DNA of 64,000 nucleotides from Coniella vitis (lineage: Eukaryota; Ascomycota; Sordariomycetes; Diaporthales; Schizoparmaceae): NCBI GenBank assembly GCA_011317545.1, contig WUJK01000003.1:744001-808000 (forward strand), in the 5' to 3' direction. This document shows positions 1-12,187 of the stretch, piece by piece; the first letter of the stretch is position 1; every line of letters begins with the position of its first letter. The notes beneath the pieces are model-generated. The model saw nothing but the letters and a program-made list of their open reading frames with translations. It had not been told where the DNA came from and ran no database searches. A program made the translations under genes and the position numbers.

Positions 1-12
1 ATCTTGTGTTGG

Positions 13-1664
13 CTAAAGAATCTGAACATTGTGTCCCGGCGGAACGGACAAATGCACAAATGCTTTGGACATTGTTGCTGCGTCCGACGCTACCCTGAAT
101 GTGTTTTGGTCCGAAGTCAGGTTGATGATAATGCAATTGAGAGGTTGATGATTGTATATCAACACCGTGCCATACTTGTCTACCATGATCTGCTCCTCTG
201 CAGATACAAGGCATTCTAACTCTTGCTGCGAAGGGTAACGCTGTTGCAGTTGATATGGTTCCGTGGACCGGTCCAGAGCAGGAGGCCAGGACGATGCTGC
301 ATTGTCAGGCTCGTCAAAGCCAACGGGCGGTCCGGTGGCACCGAGAGAAGTGTGCAGCGGTGCATCATTCGCAATGAACTGGTACCGTTGGTGTGCTCCC
401 AATCCCCTCGTCTTCTTTACCAAGGCCTGATCCATTGTGAAGGCCAGCAGCTTGCCGAACCAGCACGTCACTGAGAGCTTGCATGAAGTCCTTTTTGTCT
501 TCTTCGACGGTCGATTGCCGAGTATGGTCCTCGGCTCGAGAATGTTCTTGCCTTCTAACCCTCATGTACGCATCGAAAGCTTGTTGCGAGATTTGCTTTA
601 CCTCGTCCATGCTGAAATTTAGAAAGTCTGTCGAGATATGATATGAGCACTCAAATGTCATGGCGAGAAGACGCAAGGCAACACGTACGAGGCAGATGAG
701 GGCATTGGTCGAGTTGCCCGGGAAAGATGATGCTCCAGACCGCGTGGTACGCGTCCCGATCGACCTTCACCTGAGCTTCTTCGTTATGTTTACTCGGCCA
801 AACTCTGTGAGTGTTTTTCACAACAACATCGATTTCGAGTTGCTGGGCTCGGCTCATTTTGTAAGCTCGAGGGTGGTGCCTGTTGCGTGATTCTTCGTAG
901 TGTTTGAGTCTCAGATGGGCCCTATAGACGGTCAGTTGATCTTCCAAACTGAGCACGTCTTGCGGTCAAGAACAGAGTAAAGGCGATACTCACCAGAACT
1001 GGTCACGGCCCTTGATACCATGCTGTCTACATGCTTTGAAGGAGGCGAGGTTATCGATGTTGGGGTACTTCACTCCATAAGGGCATTGCCAGCTTTTTTT
1101 CAGCTTGGTCTTCTGCTGTTGTGTAGCGGCACCGTGGCTATTGAGCTCGTCCCGACCCTCCTCGTCCTCGTCAGATCCGTAGTCATCATTTTCATCGGTG
1201 AACTGCCTGCCGCTAGTCTTCTTTCTCATCTTGGGCTGGTTCGTCTGGGCTTGGGTTCCGTTAGAACAAGTTGGCGAGCCATCAGCCGCGGAGCCCTGGT
1301 CTGCCGGGACTGTGGATATAGATTCCAGAGCATCGGTGGCAGGCTGATCACAAGCCGAAACAGCGGATGGGGCTTCATGCTTGGAGAGCGCATGGAAGGA
1401 TGCTATCACATCTTCAGCAGAGGATGCGGCATCCGCCGGGTGCATTCGTCGCAGCGAAGACAATAGAGGTGACGCATCCTCGTCATCACTGGCGACTCCC
1501 TGCGAGCCAAGGTCGTCCGGCGGACCCTCAAAAGACTGGCTGGGAGATTGACACGATGATGCCTCGGTCAGCTGAGTTTTATGATATCTTGCCAGCCCCA
1601 TGTCTTCCATGTTGTTCGCTGTCTTTCCTGGCTTCATTCGAAATGGAAACCTCTTCAGGACCAT
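13..1664 (-). CDS. Zinc-finger-like fungal hypothetical protein, multi-exon
   Basis: I do not recognise a named gene. Exon 1 (994-1664) encodes an acidic Ser-rich N-terminus and a WQCPYGVKYPN segment ending in a Cys. A GTGAGT donor (988-993) joins exon 2 (689-948) at a CAG acceptor, giving ...KGRDQFCLEDQLTVYRAHLRLKHY, which resembles the degenerate CPF-C-H-H domains of many uncharacterised fungal proteins, and then WSIIFPG, similar to their usual W..lfp end. A third exon starts near 627. An open frame down to the stop at 13 (for example KYGTVLIYNHQPLN, SKAFVHLS) looks coding, but its junction with exon 3 (somewhere around 380-500) is not settled; without that intron the protein would stop at 365. 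The ATG at 1664 is the first in frame. Function unknown; DNA or RNA binding is only a guess from the Cys/His residues. Confidence 0.55.
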
Positions 1665-1809
1665 GGTTCTTTCGAGTATTTTGGCGAACCATGAAGGCCC
1701 AATTGCCTTTAGCGCACTCGTCGAAATGCATCGTTCGTCCGAGAGGAGGAATTGATGCGTCGGACTAACAAACCGTTCGTCATCAAATGCCTATTGCACA
1801 CGGCCTCGA

Positions 1810-2334
1810 TTAACATGAAGAGCAAATGAGGCTGATAGTCGTCGGGGGCCTTGACAACCGGTTGCACCTACCTGACGATCCCGGCAGAGCTGCTTCACAT
1901 CCAAGTGGTATGAGTAGTCTGCGGAAGGTTTGTTGGGGAAGATTTGGATCTCTTTGCAACAGGCATCCTGATGACTCTGTAGTTTGGCCGAGATTCAAAA
2001 CAGTCAGCCTCTTTCGAATAATGTGCTGGGCCCGTTGTTTGGACGTATGGAAAGCTGCACTTGGCGTCCAGCCTTGCACTGCAGCAGAGTCGAAGTTGTT
2101 GGGAGGGGGATGGAAAAGAGCGAGAGAGTGCGCTAGGAGCATGAGCGACACTTTGGGATAGGCAACGTGACTGACCAGTGGAAAGACACCATAAGGCGTC
2201 TCATACGATTCTTCAAACCTTAACCCTAAGCCGTAAAGACTTTCAGGAGTCGATGGTTGCGAGATAGGGCCACGTATTGGAAAGCCTTGTGTGAGCGAGC
2301 CACGGCGGCTTCCTGTAGGGCTGAGGCTTTCCAT
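1810..2334 (-). CDS. Doubtful ORF, possible hypothetical protein
   Basis: An uninterrupted 174-codon frame from an ATG at 2334. The first half is Ser/Pro/Gly-rich (MESLSPTGSRRGSLTQGFP, then SQPSTPESLYG) and looks protein-like. The second half shows no domain. It lies just upstream of, and on the same strand as, the zinc-finger-like gene, so it could be an upstream exon of that gene, a separate small gene, or chance. No recognisable family. Confidence 0.25.
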   Translation of the reverse strand: MESLSPTGSRRGSLTQGFPIRGPISQPSTPESLYGLGLRFEESYETPYGVFPLVSHVAYPKVSLMLLAHSLALFHPPPNNFDSAAVQGWTPSAAFHTSKQRAQHIIRKRLTVLNLGQTTESSGCLLQRDPNLPQQTFRRLLIPLGCEAALPGSSGRCNRLSRPPTTISLICSSC

Positions 2335-3580
2335 GGCTGAATGTGCGTTATACTTGAGGCGGCGGCTTGTAAGGCAAGAGCGATCTGGAGAGTCCAGGCA
2401 TTGGAAGGTGAGAAGAGACAAAGGTAAAAGAGCAGATTCAGGCCCTCTCTGCGTTTAGAATCATATATGTGTGCAGCAGGCTGGCCAAATGCACCCTCCA
2501 GGCTAGCTCTGGATCTCTTGCTTTTCTTGCTTGGCCATCTCTGGAGCCGCATACTTGCACAGCCCAGGACCGTTTATTTGGGAGGGTCAGGCACATGCAT
2601 GCCAACATATGGATGGCGTTGGTATCATGTACATAGTAGCGTTGCACACGCTGAAGGAACCAAAGCCTCGAGTCCTGAAACGAGCTATCGGCGGCAGAAG
2701 AGCACCTGGAAAAGCAACGACAGTTTGGCTCACTTTGAGCGAAGAGAATCTCACAGAACAGCGGTGGCGGATGTCAGCAAATATATTCAATATATTCAAC
2801 CTCGAGGCGCAACCCACGGCATAGGTTTATGTCTGAGGTTGCAGAGCAAAAGTCATGTCAACGGCGCCCCTTCGCCATCAGTCAGTCAGTGGTTTTGGAA
2901 CGGATTCTTAAAGATCCGCACGACCTTATGGCCAGGTACAGTTTAACCAGGAAAAGAACGACGGACATTGTCTGTTGGCACATAACGCAGAATACAGCCT
3001 ACCCAATCTGATACACAGTAATATACATGGTATATCTGGCTGCCAGACGAGTAGGTAAGCAGTGCAAAGCAATGGTCCTTGGGCGTCTGCTTTTTGGAAG
3101 TATTGTATCGGATGCCCTATAAGTAATTTCCGGGTCATAGCCGGCACACTAACAGATTGAAAAGACCCACATCGATCAATGAGGTTATTCCCAACCTAGT
3201 ACTACTACTACGCTGACTAAGTGACTACGTACTATGCAACAACCTTCCCCCCCCTTTTTCCCATTGTACCTTGTCAGTGTTGCCTAAGAACCTAATGCTC
3301 AAATTCTGCATCCTTCAGCTGGCTCCACCAGCTCGGTTTACCAGTCCGTACATAGTAGGGCCCCTCTGCCGTCTCACCACGATGCGTCACAGTACTCTGA
3401 GCGCGGATGCAGAATGGCCGTTGCTCGGTCTTGTGCCTGACAGGAATGACACTGCACAAATATAAGCCGGGGATCCTTGATTTCCGAATGTACCAGCGTA
3501 CTCTAATACTTACGATACTCTCAAGAGTTCAAGGTGATCGGTTCATATTATAGACTGTTGTGGTGAAAGTCGTTGTTGCC
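2335..3580. other. Intergenic, no gene seen
   Basis: About 1.2 kb with only short unconvincing frames. It holds a stretch of repeated TACTACTACT-like words (about 3199-3235) and a C-rich/T-rich run (3247-3260). The last 100 bases are probably promoter and leader for the gene starting at 3581. Confidence 0.5.
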
Positions 3581-4400
3581 ATGATGGCGACTCAAGTTCC
3601 TCAGCAGACTCAAGCCCCTCAGCAGGTTCGTTCCTTCATTACTGCTATTTTTCTTCTATTTTTCCATGTAAAGCCTCATCCATGCCAGTCCACCTGGTAC
3701 TCTTTGCCCCTCACAAGAGAACCGCCAGGTCCATATGCTGACACGTAACAACCAGCAATACTGCCGGCTCCTTATAGAGACAGCCAACGGCAGGATAAGC
3801 GATGTACACCTACCGATCCCTCAGAACCAGAGCCCCAAGGCCTTTGCAGCCTCTCTCCGAGCGGTGTACAGGAAAGAAGTCGGCCTTTCTGAGCGATTTG
3901 AGCGCTTCAGCCACCGCTTCCGAGAAGTGGTCGTCTCCACCGTGACTCTAGAACAAGTGAGTCTGAGCAATTTGGCTCATGTTTGTGTCAATTTCAGAAA
4001 GAGCACAAAGCAATTCCATTCCACAAGGAAAAAAGCCATTGATTGCAGTCCCTTGTCATGAGATTCTGACGGTCTTCCTCTCCGTACCTAGCCTGCAAAC
4101 CCACAACAACAAGCGGACTTGACTACCAAGGACCGCTTACCCATCAGCTCTTCCACAAAAGATGACCAATTGACAGGGGCATTGCAACAGCCCAGCGTCC
4201 TCAAGGAAGTCGATGCTCAGGAATTCTTCGAGCAGTACAGCGCAGTCATCACCACTGGAACCGGCAAAGAGCTGCCCTGTACGGCATTGATGATCCATGT
4301 CGTTGAGCACGAGAGAACTCGCGGCGATATTGGCAATTCGGTGGGGTTCTATTCTCTGAATATCATCAACATTGTTGCTTCTCTGTTGGAGTTTCTTTGA
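3581..4400 (+). CDS. Small hypothetical protein, 3 exons
   Basis: Exons 3581-3625, 3756-3956 and 4092-4400 join in phase 0 at all junctions to give 184 residues. Donors are GTTCGT and GTGAGT; acceptors are CCAG and CTAG. The N-terminus and the start of exon 3 are Gln/Pro-rich (ATQVPQQTQAPQQ, PANPQQQ). The middle holds a charged, probably helical region (AFAASLRAVYRKEVGL, ERFSHRFREV). Two Cys and no signal peptide or membrane segment are seen. The hydrophobic last 20 residues (FYSLNIINIVASLLEFL) may be real or may be read-through of an unspliced intron. I know no family; the gene model is supported mainly by the consistent splice phases. Confidence 0.55.
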
Positions 4401-4818
4401 GCGAAAGGGCCGTCAAAGGCAGGATGATATGACAAGGAGGACATTCGCTGGCCTGATTCGGTAATTTCGAGGGCTGAAATTCCAGCATAGTTTCGAGCAG
4501 GCCCGGGTGATAATGTTTTGTCCTACTGTAAGGCTAGATAATTTGATTAGCTCTTCCAGTTTTCGCTTGCCATCGACATCTCTGCTTGGCATGTTTTCGA
4601 CAACAGTCATATTTATTAATTATAAAGACAAAAGAAAAATGACGCATGCATATGCCTTTCGCTTCAGTCCGCTAAGTGCATTTACCAATTCAAGAACGCC
4701 AAGGCAGCCTTTACAATGCACGTGCATATCCAAATTGCTTGGCCTTAAGCTTGGCCTTAAGCCTCTCTATCCGCCCTCCCTCCTCCATTCGAATCCAACC
4801 TTGATCCCAAGAGAAACT
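4401..4818. other. Intergenic, convergent gene ends
   Basis: About 420 bases between the 3' ends of a + gene and VTC4 (-). It holds one perfect 12-bp tandem duplication (listed separately) and A/T-rich stretches near 4605-4640 that may serve 3' end formation. No gene seen. Confidence 0.5.
4737..4760. repeat. 12-bp perfect tandem duplication
   Basis: The unit GCTTGGCCTTAA occurs twice head to tail, just downstream of VTC4. It contains the palindromic core GCTT..AAGC across the junction. Probably replication slippage. Confidence 0.85.
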
Positions 4819-7307
4819 TTACCACCAATGCCTTTCACGCCCTTCAAAGGCAAAGTTGAGCCCAACGGCAAGTACTAGAGATAGACACAGAAAGGTCGGT
4901 CCCCAGTAGTCGTGGAATTTAGCCGCCTTCCGAGCTCGGATGGACCGGCTTCTGTAAATGTAAACACCCACCGAGTAGCAGAGGCACGAAATTGCAACGA
5001 GCGTGAAGGCGCCCGAGACTATGAAGGAGATTTTGCCAGGCTTGTCGCCAAAGTTAAGCAGAGTGGTAGCGATGGTGCCGATGTAGATGGAGAATTCGAG
5101 CTACAAGCGCAATGGTCAGCAGTAGTCGATATCAGTTGAGGCAGCACAGCACATACCCAGCTCAAGAAAGTCCTCTCCGCGGCAAAGTACACCTTGGGCT
5201 CCACCCTGACTGGCACGTAAATCTTCTTGCCCTTGGGTGCTTGGAACCTCTTGGTTTGCACCTGCGTTGTGCCATAAAGAGCAAGTGTTCGCTCGTGGGA
5301 AGGAATCTCGCTGCCCATCCTGATTGCAGAGACTGCCTTCTGTATCTTGGATGCCGCGCCGCGACTTGCAGCCTTTGCTTTGGTGGCCACGAGCGTCTTG
5401 TAGTATGTTAGCCCACCCACGCGTCTCGCCTCCTCTAATCTTTCTTCTTCTTCCTCCTCCTCATCAGACTCGTACAGGACATAAGAGTCATCCTGGCCGT
5501 TAGCGAGTAACTGAGTTTGGTCCTCAAGATCCACCGTGCCGTCCGTTTGTGTCTGACGCAGCCTCTGCGCAACAGCTGCTCCGTGGGCACTGGACTCGGC
5601 TTGAGCATGGGGCGGTGCAAGGAGTGCATTGTTTCGCTTTTGTGGTGGTCTGGCTTCTTCATCGTCCGAGTCGTACTCGTCATCCTCTTCATCCTCCGAT
5701 GTGCCCGTCGTTCCAGAATGGGCGCTGCGATGGATGCCAAAATTGTGGGTAACAGGTTTGCGAATGTCCACATCCATCTGAGGCATCCAAAATGGCAACA
5801 GGTTGATGCGGTCTGGGAAGAGGACGGCGCAACCGTGGATGAACTTGGAAAATTTGGGCACAGCTTCAACCAAGTGGCTCGAGACCAATTGTCGCACCCA
5901 TTCGGGAGTCTGTTGACCCGCCTGAGTTTGGATCTTGACCTCCAAGACGGCATAAGGGAATCGGCAGATGTCTTCTGGTGGCAACTGGGAGAAAGGATAG
6001 TCCACGCCAATATCCATGCGTCGCCAGTTATCACCACTCCTTCTGCGTCCGTCAAGATTGTCCTCCCGGATCAAAGTCAAGTCGGTGTCCAGCGAAATAC
6101 GGACTCGCAGGTCGCCAGGGAACTGAAACGCCGTGCGGTGATAGAAACTCCGACAAACAGGCTCGTAGCCCTTCTTGAGCACCTCCCATTGAACCTCTTG
6201 CGCCAGCTTCTCTGACTTGTCATACTCTGACTGTGGCTTCTTGCCGGTCTTTCTCTGCTTGTCGAATATGGCCGCCGGAAGCATCTCACCCTTCATGTAC
6301 GAGTTGACGTGCTTTTCCCGAATGTCAAATCGCTCCTTGACAGACTTCTCTCCGGTCCAATCCTCGCGATGGGTCTTGCGCTCGACGAAGATCTTGTCGG
6401 TGTCCATCCCGCCATACCATCTCAAGCGGATCGCCTCTGCTCCTTCGGTTTTCTTGAGTCGACCTTCGTACAGTTCCCAAGTGTCCGTGTTGTCGTAGTA
6501 GATCGAGGTAATTGCAGTGTCATCTGTTTCAAATTCCTTGGCGGGATTAAAGACTAGGACCGGCAAGTGCTTCAGAATAATGAGCTTGAGCTCAGTGACA
6601 TTGTCCGGATGCACCCAGTACTTTGTCGTATTACGGATAAAGTTACCCTGGCTTCCACCAGAAGCACTATCTCCCTTGACTGGGTTTCCTCTTGTGCGAA
6701 CAATGTTGTACAACTCCGAAAGCTTGACCAATAGCTCCTCGTGGTTGTCCTTGAAGAAAGGCTTGGCCTTCATGCGGGCCTCAAAGACGGGGCGAATGTG
6801 CCATCCGGTCATTTTGTCGTGCTTCTTCATGATCTTGTAGAAGCCCGTGTAGTTGAGCTGCACAAACTTGTTGAGATCGTTAACATCGGCAATGATATCA
6901 CTGAGGTCTTCTTCGAGCACCATAAACTCCTCCTCAGTTGGACCATCCTTGCCGGGCTGTCGATCGTTGAGTCTGGCGACTATATCGTTGACATCTCTCT
7001 CACTTGTTTGCAGACGCCGGGTGATCTCAATCGTCTTGAGCTGTTGCTTCTGGTAGACCTTCTCCAGCTCGGACTCGAGACGGTACACGAAACGCGTCTC
7101 GTCGTCTTCTGTCCATTCCCGCTTGGGCCTGCCCTTGGTCTTGGGGCGCGAGGCGCTGGCGCCGTCCGTGGAGGTACCAATCTGGTCGTCATTCTGCACA
7201 ACCGGGCCAGAGGCCTTCTTAAGATCGGCCTTGAGCCCTTCATAGTCGATGTAGTACCATTGATACTCCTTGATGGCAGAAGAGCGGAGCTGCTCGCCGA
7301 ACTTCAT
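4819..7307 (-). CDS. VTC4: Vacuolar transporter chaperone 4 (polyphosphate polymerase)
   Basis: Catalytic subunit of the vacuolar VTC complex, which makes polyphosphate from ATP and moves it into the vacuole. Exons 5157-7307 and 4819-5100 join in phase 0 (donor GTATGT, acceptor TGTAG) to give 810 residues. Domains: N-terminal SPX domain (start MKFGEQLRSS; inositol-phosphate-binding motif KIMKKHDK at 158-165); triphosphate-tunnel polymerase core about 230-560 with basic RLRWYGG (294-300) and VERKTHREDW (308-317); an acidic linker; and a C-terminal DUF202 domain with three hydrophobic segments, beginning AAERTFLSWLEFSIYIG across the splice. MKFG is the canonical SPX start, so the longer upstream frame is ignored. 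Somewhat longer than the yeast protein because of linker insertions. It shares a 760-bp divergent promoter with RMT2. Phosphate-starvation control is expected for the family. Confidence 0.96.
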
Positions 7308-8067
7308 GACGATAACTCCAGAGGGGATCCTCGTGAGTGGCGCGGTGTAGTTTGAAGTGCAGCGCAGGCGGCTGGACTGCCAGTAGGTTCTGTTGGTGTT
7401 AAGGTCTTTGAGAATCAGCATGAGCACCACACGTAAGCTCGCTAGGTGAAGAGACGCATCAAGCGAGCTGCGCTAGAGGTTGAATATTTGCCACACAGCA
7501 GTAGCGTATATCCACGGCCATCCAAGACTTCGACACGCAGGAAAAAATGGTAGGACGAAGGGGCGGGAAGCTCATGTACTTAGCAAAGACAGCTGGAGAA
7601 CTCACCCTGCCCAGATGAAATAACCCCAAGTGGCTCTATATATGTACCAATGTTGGAGGGATAGAGACCAGAAGCTGCAGAATTGTGCCACTAAAATGAT
7701 CCCTTGTGTTTTTCGGTGGGCCTGTAACGAAAGACTGCATCAATAAATACTGTCTTCTTCGTTGGCTTGTGAGTTTTCAACTCTGTATTTGACGATGGTT
7801 GGCAAGGCTGTAGGCTAATGCAAGGCCAGTACGTAACTTCCCAATCTCAACTGGGTCCTAATGCTACCGTCATGCCCACGTTGTACCACTAACTGCTTTG
7901 ATTGGCCAATTGGAAGTATCGCCCCGGCAGGCAAGTGCAGCATGCTGCCTAGGCTGCAATCGCTGCAACGGCAGGCAAATGTTTTATTGTCTTTTTTCTC
8001 CTAGGCAACGTCAAAATCAACACTCACATGTAAGAGGCCTCATTGTCACCATAGTTTGCATCCCGCC
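7308..8067. promoter_or_regulatory. Divergent promoter, VTC4 / RMT2
   Basis: 760 bases between two divergent start codons. One CACGTT (7877-7882) resembles a weak PHO-type bHLH site, which would suit VTC4, but a single 6-mer is weak evidence. A CCTAGGC-like duplicated word flanks 7945-8005. No ORF of interest. Confidence 0.45.
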
Positions 8068-9515
8068 ATGGCTTCTTCACAGGCTATTGATGACTCGCTC
8101 TCGGTGCGCATACCCTCCTCCTGCCCACCGACGACCGCCGAGATCCTCACCGCGGCATGGAACCACGACGTCGCAAAGGTCAGTAAGCTCCTCGACGAGC
8201 CTGGCAAGGCTAGCTTGCAAGACCCCTCCACGGGCGAGACACCCCTCCACGCTGCCGTTCGATCATGCGGTCCAGCAGGCCCATCCTCCCCATCGAATGG
8301 TGATTCGGCCCTCGAGCAGGCCAAGGCCACCGTCAGCGAGTTGCTTCTCTGGGGTGGTATCTGGAACGATGTGGATAACCACAACGAGACGCCTGGGTGT
8401 GTTGCGCATCGCCTGGGCCAGACAGATCTGTACAACTTGTTTGTCGAGGCTGGTGTGCGGGCCGAGATGCTCTTTGGTGTGCTTGATGGGTACGAGGCGC
8501 TCAGCTCCGGCTCAGAAGCCGATGACGAGGATATGGCTGAGGAAGACGAACCGGCGCATGTTGAGGTCGACACGACCGGCATGACTGCTGAGCTCGAGGA
8601 TGGCGCCGACGCACCGGACTTGGTAGCAGCGAACCAGCTAGCGGCCGATTTTGCAGCCATGGACGACGAGATGGAAATACAAGATGACACAGAAGAGTCC
8701 CAGGAGGCAACCTTTGTTCCTCCAAGCAGTGGCAAGGATGGAGAGGTTAAGAGCGAGAGATACCTGCAGTCGAAGCTCACATATTCCGATGGTAAACTCG
8801 TTGATGATGATGGTAATGGTGTCATGATGGCGTGGGAGACGGACATCATGCGACGTAGCGTTGATGTGCTGGTTCCCGAGGGCGCCCCAGGCAAGCGGAT
8901 TCTCAACATTGGCTTTGGAATGGGTATCATCGATACAATGTTTGCCGACACAAAGCCTGCAAGACACCATGTGATTGAGGCGCACGAAGAGGTGCTTGCC
9001 CACCTTGACGAGCCTGACTCGAAATTCGGTGCCAAGTGGGAGGCCAGTGGACCCGAGGAAGGCGCTTTCAAAATCTATCGAGGACGATGGCAGGACATTG
9101 TTCCAACTCTGTTGCAGCAGGGTGAAGTCTACGATGCAGTGTATTTTGACACTTTTGGCGAGGACTACAGTCAGCTAAAGATGTTTTTCACCGAGTATAT
9201 ACCAGGATTACTGGATTCAGATGGTGTATTTGGCTTCTTCAATGGTTTGGGTGCTGATAGGCCCATATGCTACGATGTGTATACCAAAGTGGTAGAGATG
9301 CATCTCGCCGATGCAGGCTTGGACGTTGATTGGAAAGAGATTGACGTTGATCTCAAGGGATTAGAGGAGGCTGGCAAGGGAGAATGGGAGGGTGTCAAGA
9401 GGAGGTACTGGACACTGGACAGTAAGTCACTTCCCAGACAATATTTTCTTGAGGATAACACCTAACCGGTTGTACTGCAGAGTATCGCCTACCAGTCTGT
9501 ACCTTCTTGGGCTGA
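8068..9515 (+). CDS. RMT2: Protein arginine N5-methyltransferase (RMT2)
   Basis: SAM-dependent enzyme that methylates the delta nitrogen of arginine; in yeast the target is ribosomal protein L12. The ATG at 8068 sits in an excellent context (CCGCCATGG). Exon 1 8068-9421, exon 2 9481-9515 (donor GTAAGT, acceptor TGCAG), 462 residues. Ankyrin-like repeats occupy about 22-130 (STGETPLHAAV, NHNETPGCVAHRLG), followed by an acidic linker and a Rossmann methyltransferase domain from about 225, with the SAM loop NIGFGMG at 280-286 and the acidic strand VIEAHEEV. The last exon supplies only KYRLPVCTFLG, matching the conserved C-terminus of the family. Without that splice the protein would end in an unrelated tail. 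Divergent from VTC4. Confidence 0.96.
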
Positions 9516-9750
9516 AGATCTCGAACCTCGCATTCCGGCCTCATCTATCCTCCTCAACAATCAGCACCCAAAATTCGCCTTGGTAGTACTTGCTCAACAG
9601 AAATGTCAAGCGGACTGACAATGTCCAAGATCCGGCTATCTAAACGTCGCCATCAGAAACTCAGTATGCCAGGAAATGAAGCACATGCCGAACAGTGCAA
9701 AACAGGGCCAACCAGCGGTGACATGCGAGAAAGCCGGGATTTGGCTCCAT

Positions 9751-12187
9751 TTACACAAAGTTCTCTGGGTGTAGGATACCGGCCATATTGCCTTGCTTGA
9801 CCCGCTTCAGCGTAAGCGCGGCAATGAGAGCGGCACCGACACCGGAACCATCCTCGGCGGCCAGGATCTCGATGGGATCTTCCTCGTGGCGGTTGGCCTT
9901 GGGAGCCCAGTCAAGGATCTCTCGAAGGGCGGCGGCACCGCGTGCTTTGAAGTGGGGGTATTTGTTAAATACCGAGCCATCAGCACCGACGTGGGCAGTC
10001 TCATAGTTCTTCTTTTTGCAAATGGCAGCTACACCGCAAGCAGAGAGACGGGCAGCTCTGGTTCCGATCAGTTCTGCAGTGCGGCGGATGAGCTCAAGCT
10101 CAGACGCATTAGGCTTAAGGTCTAGCTTGTCCAGGAAAAGATCGAATGTTTCCTGAAGGTTCTCAAAGGGATCGCTGGAGTTGAAAACTGTTAGTCGAAT
10201 ACTCGGTGGCGCAAGTGTGATGGGACGGGTATACATACTCTTCGATAGCAGACAAGAAAGATGAATCCAAGCTGTAAGACTTGCGCAGCTTTGAAATGTC
10301 CTGATTGCCAAACAGACCAGTCTCGTGGTTGTCATGCAGGTCCACCATGATCAAACGGAAAATCTCACCAAGATACAGACCAGCAATCATCTTTTCGAAA
10401 GCTTGCTGTCCCGGGCGGGGCGAGTCCTTGTCAATAATGATATCGTACTTGGTGCGAGGCAGGACCTTGTGCTCGTTGTCAAAGGCACCCCACTCGCAGT
10501 TTATGGCCATAGGAGTGTCAGGGGGCAAGTTCATGTGAGCCAGCTTTGGAATAGAACCACAGTCTTCCATATAGGCAGCGTTGCAGCCAGTGCCAAAGAT
10601 ACAGCCAATCTTCATTTTAGTGTCGGTGTAAGCAGAGGCAATCAAGGTGCCAGTGGTATCGTTGATCAAGGCTGAAAGCTTGATTGGAACTCCCTATTGT
10701 CATATATTAGCCCCTAAGCTCCAATCTCATCAATGTCATCAATCTCCTGATACATACTCGAGCAGCCAACGCAGCTTCAAACATGGGGACAACATTGTGA
10801 CCCTCAACGCCATCGATATCGAAACCCTTGGTCCAGCGTTGCAGGATACCCTCATCGATGTAGTTCTGCGTCGCAGGGTAGGAGAAGGTGAAGCCAAGAG
10901 GAAGAGCCTCCAAGTTGGTTGTACCGTGGTGAGTCTCGATGAACTGGGACAGACAGTCGGCAATGTATTCCCAGAGCTCTTCAGAGGAGCCAGTCTTGAG
11001 CTCCTCTGGCATACGGTATTTGGATTGAATGATGTCGAACTCGGACTTGGCATCAGTTAGGGTGATCTCGCACACACGCAAGTTGGTGCCGCCCATGTCC
11101 AAGGCCAGGAATGTGCCAGTCTCGTAGCCATCGGGGTAGGACATGACCCAAGTTGGGTTCATGGGCTAGTTTAGGGTCAGTCAAGTCATCTATTGCACAG
11201 AGGACAATTGGCAATGATATGTGCCCAAGTCAACATACAATGCTGCCACCCTCAACACTGAGACCTGTAGCAAACTGTTAGCCAAGGGATCTGGATACTT
11301 TGCGCATTGTGCCAACATACCCTTCTCAAGCTCCGTAACGAAGTGGTCCGTAATCTGCTTCAACTTCGCCGTAGGTACGGTGAGCATCTCTTCCAAGGCC
11401 TTGATCTCCCCCATGAGGCTCTTGGGAATATCCGCGAAGGAGCCTGGCATATCATTTAATGTTAGCAAGCTTACGCCAAATTGTTGTGCAACCTAATGTA
11501 CTACATGTCACATCTGGATATGGTGGCATGAACAGACCTTGGCCCTCTGCAACTATGTGTTTGTGGTGGTGAAACGAGTGGCCTCGGAGTGTCTTCGTGG
11601 AGATGGGCTTATCATGTGGAGGAATGTAAGGCATGTGACTGTCCAGAGCCATTGTGAAGGTATAGAGTATTGTGCAAAGGGCGCTGGAATGAAGATAAGA
11701 TGCAAAACAGAGTGTGCCAATTGCCACAGCACCGAGGAAGAAGTGAAGCAATAAGAGTGGTGTGGTCAGGTAACGCAGTGAGTAAGGTGTTATTTTTCTA
11801 GGGATTTCGAAAGGCTTGACTTTATAGGTATCAAGATTGAGATCATATAAGGCGAACAGGAAGCGATTGCAGAGGAAACAATTGCGAGACAGAGAGAGGA
11901 CAAATGCGAGACAGAGGGTGTGAACAGATGAGGTTGAGGTTGTGGTTTTAGCATGTGAAGATGGAAGTGGGAAGGCGCAGAAACAGCTCCTGCTCTGCCA
12001 AATACATGGTCTCCATGAAACTTCTGCCGACACTGGACAACCTAGTCTCCAAGTGCTGGTTGCAGTTCCTTTGGCAACAAAACCAAGCAAAGCCTCAGGA
12101 GTAAGGGTGGAGGGCAGTTAAGAGAGACAAGCGCTACATACCGGTGCCCTTCCTAGAAGGCGGCTTCTTGGGACCCAGGCCGACCAT
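9751..12187 (-). CDS. Hexokinase, 6 exons
   Basis: Phosphorylates glucose and fructose with ATP, the first step of glycolysis; in fungi the family also takes part in sugar signalling. Exons 12142-12187, 11321-11443, 11239-11264, 10758-11165, 10239-10693 and 9751-10174 give 493 residues, the usual length. All six join in phase with GT donors (GTATGT at every junction). Motifs: LALDMGGTNLRV (phosphate 1, about 85-96), LGFTFSYPATQ, LINDTTGTLIA with the catalytic Asp, FGTGCNAAYME, GADGSVFNKYP and EDGSGVGAALIAAL (adenosine). The start MVGLGPKKPPSRKG is typical of filamentous fungi. Two oddities: intron 1 is 698 nt, far above the local norm, and exon 3 is only 26 nt (encodes LSVEGGSI). The stop is 235 bp from the RMT2 stop (convergent). 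Confidence 0.97.

Noticed and set aside
4781..4800. TTCGAATCC, similar to a tRNA T-loop
   Set aside because: No T-stem, no B-box spacing to an A box and no cloverleaf can be drawn around it. I found no tRNA gene in the window.
8046..9071. 341-codon minus-strand frame opposite RMT2
   Set aside because: It lies wholly inside a secure coding exon, is Ser-rich as expected from antisense of acidic codons, and has no domain.
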